A stretch of DNA of 64,000 nt, taken from the NCBI GenBank assembly GCA_023374045.1, contig CM041779.1, forward strand, positions 141,195,801 to 141,259,800, in the 5' to 3' direction. Both the position numbers and the translations under genes were made by a program. The notes beneath the pieces are model-generated. The model saw nothing but the letters and a program-made list of their open reading frames with translations. It searched no databases and had not been told where the DNA came from. The stretch's first letter is position 1. Every line of letters starts with the position of its first letter. Origin of the DNA: Limonium bicolor. Its lineage: Eukaryota; Streptophyta; Magnoliopsida; Caryophyllales; Plumbaginaceae. This document shows, piece by piece, positions 60,053 through 64,000 of the stretch.

Positions 60053-60395
60053 AAAGGACTTCGCCCCGAAGTCTCATATTTAAAGTATAAGGTTGTGGGG
60101 GAATCAAGTTCCACTAAGTATCCACAACTCAATCTAATTTTTAGGGATCAAGTCCCAAGTCTCTATATCCCTAAGTTCATAGTGTATATCAAGTACAACA
60201 GAAATACTTGGAATGTCATAACATATACTTGCAGTGTAAAGCAAGGTAGTGAACACAATCACTTTTCATTTCAAATGGTGCAACGTAGTGCATATAATAT
60301 TTCCATTGTAGTGTAATGAAGTACACACAATCAAGTAGAAGTACAAGGTACATTCAAACACAGTGTTACACAAGAACACATACAAGACAAGGTGT

Positions 60396-60535
60396 CACTG
60401 AAATGCACAAAAGTGCAACACTGAAATGCACAAAAGTGCAACAACTGAAATGCACAAAAGTGCAACAACTGAAATGCACAAAAGTGCAACAACTGAAATG
60501 CACAAAAGTGCAACAACAAATGCACAAAGCAACAA
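60396..60535. repeat. Tandem hairpin repeats in the 3' UTR of C
   Basis: Five copies of a 23-24 bp unit CTGAAATGCACAAAAGTGCA, plus degraded copies. Each contains the perfect hairpin TGCAC-AAAA-GTGCA. ORFs of 64-78 codons on both strands are products of the repeat. No gene is seen between 60053 and 60395. Confidence 0.9.
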
Positions 60536-60571
60536 ATGCAACACTAAACTAAACTCAAAATGAAAAAGGCT

Positions 60572-60607
60572 CTACCCCCCAAAAAGAAGGGGTACGCCCC
60601 CGTACCC
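60572..60607 (-). promoter_or_regulatory. Internal hairpin plus upstream polypurine tract of C
   Basis: In sense GGGTACG-GGGG-CGTACCC, a perfect 7-bp stem beginning 13 bases after the pol stop codon, then CTTCTTTTTGGGGGGTAGAG. Confidence 0.65.
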
Positions 60608-60620
60608 TAGACTAAAGTGC

Positions 60621-60790
60621 CTAGTCGGTAAATAATGAGGGAAACTTCGCTCGCATATCAGCTTCGAGTTCCCATGTGGCCTCTTCCACATCGTGGTTCG
60701 ACCAAAGAACCTTCACGAGGCTCACAGACTTGTTTCGAGTCTCTCGTGTCTTCTATCTAAGATTCTTTGCGGTGTTTCCACATACCGCAT
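60621..60790 (-). pseudogene. pol: Chromodomain at the C terminus of pol in C (out of frame)
   Basis: After RILDRRHERL the integrase frame stops, but a one-base frame change near 60730 continues SLVKVLWSNHDVEEATWELE, then DMRAKFPSLF and a stop at 60621. This is the conserved chromodomain core (VKVLW...H...EATWE) of plant chromoviruses, which in the family directs integration to heterochromatin by binding modified histone H3. Its frameshift means an intact fusion is not made from this copy. The domain firmly places C in the chromovirus branch; the large LTRs and paired ILDR motif suggest the Tekay/Del clade. Confidence 0.88.
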
Positions 60791-61990
60791 TGTTGGTTCT
60801 AAAGAGAGTGTCTCTGGTTGTAGAACATGAGAAGGATGAGGCATGTATTTCTTAAGCTGAGACACGTGAAAAACATTGTGTACTTTGCCCAACTCGGCTG
60901 GCAAATCAAGTCGATATGCCACTAGGCCCACCCGCTCTATGATAGCGTAGGGTCCTACAAATTTCGGGCTTAGCTTGCCCTTCTGACCAAATCTGAATAC
61001 ACCCTTCATGGGTGAAACTCGTAGAAATACCTGGTCGCCAACTGCGAACTCAAGGTCTCGTCGCCTCTCATCAGCATATGATTTCTGTCTGTCCTGTGCT
61101 GCTTTCATATTGTTTCTGATCTGCTGAACTTCTGCCTGGACTTGCTCCAAGTACTCAGGCCCAATGATGACGGTCTCACTAGACTCGTCCCAGCACAAAG
61201 GTGTGCGGCATGGTCTGCCATATAAAGCCTGAAAAGGTGACATCTGTATAGAGGCGTGATAGCTGTTATTGTAAGCAAACTCGATGAGATGTAATCTATC
61301 TATCCAGCTGCCCTGAAAATCCAAGGCACATGCTCGTAGCATGTCCTCTAAGGTCTGAATAGTCCTCTCTGACTGACCATCTGTCTGAGGATGAAATGCT
61401 GTGCTAAGCTTCAACTCAGTGCCAAGTGCCTCGCGAGTAGCTCGCCAGTATCGTGAGAGAAATCTAGTATCTCGATCTGAAACAATAGTCTTTGGAACTC
61501 CATGATGTCTGATAATCTCTTTCTCAAATAGCTCTGCTAACTTTGGCACTTTCCAAGTGTCTTCATCGGAATAAACCTAGCAACCTTAGTCAGTCGATCA
61601 ACAACAACCCAAATCATATTAGGCCTCCTCTCGTAGGTGGTAGTCCCACCACGAAGTCCATGGAGATATCATAAAACTTCCACTCTGGAACTGGCATAGA
61701 CTGTACCATACCTCCTGGTCGTCTATGTTCGAATTTCACTTTCTGACAAGTGAGACATCGAATCACATACTCTGTCACGTCGCCCTTCATACCACTCCAC
61801 CAGAAATACCTCTTTAGATCTTTGTACATCTTAGAAGCTCCTGGATGGACAGATGTGGTAGAAGTGTGGGACTCTCGAAGAATATGCTCCTTTATATCTG
61901 TGCTGTCTCTGGGAATACACAATCTTCCCTTCAATCTGATGAGTCCATCATCATGTAACTGGAACTCATACTTCCACCCTCAAATGTACC
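60722..61990 (-). pseudogene. pol: Integrase of C, one frameshift
   Basis: The N-terminal zinc-binding part (61934-61760) contains HTSTTSVHPGASKMY, YFWWSGMKGDV and CLTCQKVK, the H-H-C-C ligands. The core begins FYDISMDFVVGLP (first catalytic Asp, near 61660). A frame change near 61550-61610 precedes MPKLAELFEKEI; SDRDTRFLSRYW carries the second Asp near 61470, and HPQTDGQSERTIQTLEDML the Glu near 61375. The C-terminal module reads FRFGQKGKLSPKFVGPYAI and LGKVHNVFHVSQLKKY, the GPY/F domain. It is nearly complete and well preserved. It follows RNase H and leads into the chromodomain. It is defective because of the frame changes. Confidence 0.9.
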
Positions 61991-62016
61991 GTCAGTCAAC
62001 TTCTGACTGATCTCCA

Positions 62017-62490
62017 TCATTCGCTGATCACTCTGCTGTGCTCTGCGTATGTCGTCCATAAGACTCGAGCTAGCCACAATGGCATTAGAGAATATGCTCG
62101 TCGACTCAATGCGTCTGCTACAACATTAGCTTTCCCTTCCTTGTACTGCAAATCAATGTCATAATCCTTAAGAAATTCAACCCATCTTCTTTGTCTCATG
62201 TTTAACTCCTTCTGGGTGAATACATATTTCAAACTCTTATGATCCGAATATACGGTCATCTGGACACCATACAGGTAGTGGCGCCAGATCTTCAAGGCAA
62301 AAACAATAGCTCCAAGCTCCAAGTCATGTGTGGGATAGTTTTCCTCATGTTTCTTCAACTGTCGGGAAGCGTAGGCGACTACCTTCCCATTCTGCATGAG
62401 TACACACCCTAATCCCCTACCTGATGCATCACAGTAAACTTCATAACCCTCTGTGCCTTCAGGTATAGTCAAAACTGGTGCTGATGTCAA
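62017..62490 (-). pseudogene. pol: RNase H domain of C
   Basis: A 157-codon open stretch, beginning [26 protein letters not shown] contains the first catalytic Asp, [20 protein letters not shown] the Glu, and [20 protein letters not shown] the next Asp. [11 protein letters not shown] near residue 127 closes the domain and is a strongly conserved Ty3/gypsy motif. The enzyme degrades the RNA of the RNA-DNA hybrid and frees the purine primer. The frame shifts relative to RT near 62488. Confidence 0.88.
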
Positions 62491-63476
62491 GCATTCTTCA
62501 GAAGCTCGAATGAGGTCTCACATTCAGTAGTCCATGTGAAAGGTGCATCCTTCTTCATTAAGCTGGTCATAGGTTTGGCTATTTTGGAGAAGTCTCTGAC
62601 AAACCTTCTGTAGTATCCTGCTAAACCAAGGAAACTCCTGATGTCCGTAACTGTCTTTGGCCTAGGCCAAGTGCGAACTGCTTCTATCTTTGCTGGATCC
62701 ACTGCGATCCCAGCATCTGAGATAACATGTCCTAAAAGGAAACTCTGTCCAACCAAAACTCACATTTGGAGAACTTAGCATAAAGCTGGTTCTCCCTTAG
62801 ATCTGAAGTGTATGTCGAGGTGACTCTCATGCTCTTCTTTAGACTTTGAGTAGATTAGGATGTCATCGATGAATACAACCACGGTCTTATCCAACTGCTC
62901 TCTGAATAATCTGTTCATCAAATCCATGAAGACTGCAGGTGCATTTGACAAGCCAAAAGGCATACTGTAAACTCATAGTGGCCATACCGTGTTCTGAATG
63001 CTGTCTTTTCTATGTCTTGCTCCCTGATGGGTATCTGATGGTAGCCTGATCTCAAATCGATCTTCGAAAACACTTTTGCTCCTCTCAACTGATCAAACAA
63101 ATCATCAATCCGTGGTAGTGGATATTTGTTCTTCACCGATACTGCATTAAGCTCTCTGTAATCATACATAACGAAGGCTTCCATCCTTCTTCTTCACAAA
63201 AAGCACTGGTGCTCCCCAAGGAGATACGCTAGGTCGTATGTATCCCTTGTCCAATAAATCTTTCAGCTGCTCCTTCAACTCAGCCATCTCTGCTGGTGCC
63301 ATACGGTACGGTGCCTTAGCTATGGGACCGGTACCTGGTAGTAATTCGATGGAGAACTCTACCTCTCTGGATGGCGGTAAGCCTGGAAGTTCCTTTGGAA
63401 AAATATCTGGAAATTCCGACACCACTGGCATAGCTGGATCAAAATCAGGGTCATGCTCTACATCTGAACATAACAT
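62487..63476 (-). pseudogene. pol: Reverse transcriptase of C, in four frames
   Basis: The order of motifs is intact: [20 protein letters not shown] and [20 protein letters not shown] (fingers, 63420-63180), [20 protein letters not shown] and [13 protein letters not shown] (first catalytic Asp, near 63060), [20 protein letters not shown] and [12 protein letters not shown] (catalytic DD in the FIDD form, near 62870), then [18 protein letters not shown] and [13 protein letters not shown] (thumb and connection, 62720-62580). Frame changes near 63170, 62940, 62770 and 62488 disrupt it. Sequence similarity to active Tekay-type RT is evident throughout, so inactivation is recent compared with H or A. 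Confidence 0.9.
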
Positions 63477-63946
63477 AGTATACCTCCTTCTGCTTCCTGA
63501 CGTGCTTGTACATGGACATAGCAGATATAACTTTTATCGATGGTGCCCTAGGGCTCTGACGGTAAGATACTGTCACTCCTGATGGGCTCTTAAGCAACAG
63601 TCTGCGCTCTGCACAAAGAATGCGGCCTCTGTGCCGCCCCAGCCAGTCCATCCCGGCTATAACATCGAATCCTAGACCTCTGAACTCAATAAGGTCAATA
63701 GGAAATTCCTCCTCCTTAATACTGATAGTGGCTCCTCTATAAAGACGAGTGCAACTGATCTTCTCCTTAGACGGGAGTGCCACCTTAAAATCAGGTAACT
63801 CTACTGCGTCTAGCCCCAACTTCCCCGCAAGCGTAGGCGAAACGAAAGTATGTGAGGCTCCGGAGTCGAACAGTACTAATGCATCCACTCCATTAACCGG
63901 AAAGGTACCAGTGAGAATCGAGCCGCCCTTGCGGCCTCCTCCTCAG
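63451..63946 (-). pseudogene. pro: Aspartic protease of C
   Basis: MDALVLFDSGASHTFVSP contains the retropepsin active site DSGAS near 63860; the homology begins just upstream with GTFPVNG in the same frame. GLGFDVIAGMDWLGRH near 63660 is the conserved second block, and LLLKSPSGVTVSYRQ follows. The C-terminal part overlaps the RT start in a different frame. In the family the enzyme cleaves the Gag-Pol polyprotein. A frame change near 63930 separates it from upstream sequence. Confidence 0.85.
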
Positions 63947-64000
63947 TAAGTATACTTAAGGCACCTTCCGTCTCCTTAGCACAACCTAATAACAGAATCT
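63889..64000 (-). other. End of the C gag-protease linker at the window edge
   Basis: A short Glu/Ala/Arg-rich reading (EEEAARAAR) precedes the protease in another frame. The zinc knuckle and capsid part of gag, the primer site and the 5' LTR of C must lie beyond 64000. Confidence 0.5.

Noticed and set aside
60316..60552. KCTKVQQL-repeat ORF of 78 codons
   Set aside because: It is the product of the 24-bp tandem repeat, with no initiation context or homology.

Overview
The window is plant nuclear DNA made almost entirely of nested LTR retrotransposons. I see no host protein gene, rRNA gene or tRNA gene. Plant origin is inferred from two Ty3/gypsy lineages known from plants: large-LTR chromoviruses of Tekay/Del type (initiator-Met primer site; gag, pol and a C-terminal chromodomain) and Athila-type elements (tRNA-Asp primer site; ITLRSGKEL and [13 protein letters not shown] motifs). 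The species cannot be named from this sequence. The density of nesting suggests pericentromeric or other heterochromatin of a large genome.

Layout, with letters used for the elements. E (minus strand, Tekay-like) spans 1-15636: degenerate pol/3' UTR at 1-2704, gag at 8716-10105, a 5.3-kb 5' LTR at 10339-15636. F (plus strand, 2706-8699) is a young non-autonomous Athila-related element inserted in E; it carries one unfamiliar 284-codon ORF. G (minus strand, Athila) spans 15637-24480: its 3' LTR is interrupted by E, its gag-PR-RT-RH-IN is frameshifted, and its 5' LTR is complete. H (plus strand, old Tekay-like) spans 24481-28140: integrase relics, 3' UTR repeats and the start of its 3' LTR. A (plus strand, large LTR) begins at 28141 inside H's LTR. 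It has a 4.6-kb 5' LTR, an internal region with no intact ORF, and a 3' LTR that is split by B, a 4158-bp solo LTR with a perfect GGTAG duplication. A's 3' LTR is cut at about 46388 and joined to B', a fragment of a B-like LTR. D (minus strand) is inserted in B' at 48364, and C (minus strand, Tekay with recognisable PR, RT, RNase H, IN and chromodomain) is inserted in D at 55282 and runs off the right edge.

Inferred order of events: H, then G and A; E into G; F into E; B into A; D into the A/B' composite; C into D. By eye, the F LTR pair differs by well under 1% and the A LTR pair by roughly 1-3%, so both moved fairly recently although neither encodes recognisable transposition proteins.

The most unusual signals are not genes. 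(1) LTRs A, B, B' and D carry arrays of GC-rich inverted repeats whose two arms have changed together between families. (2) Every Tekay-like element with a readable 3' end has a short hairpin followed by a second polypurine tract; in C these lie just after the pol stop codon, and the stems co-vary between elements. (3) Three related AT-rich segments of 74-84 bp in the gag of E look like GT-AG introns. (4) The 4-5 kb LTRs have a TATA-like box only about 0.5 kb in, conserved splice-like sites and a conserved double hairpin near their 3' ends, which suggests a very long structured leader.
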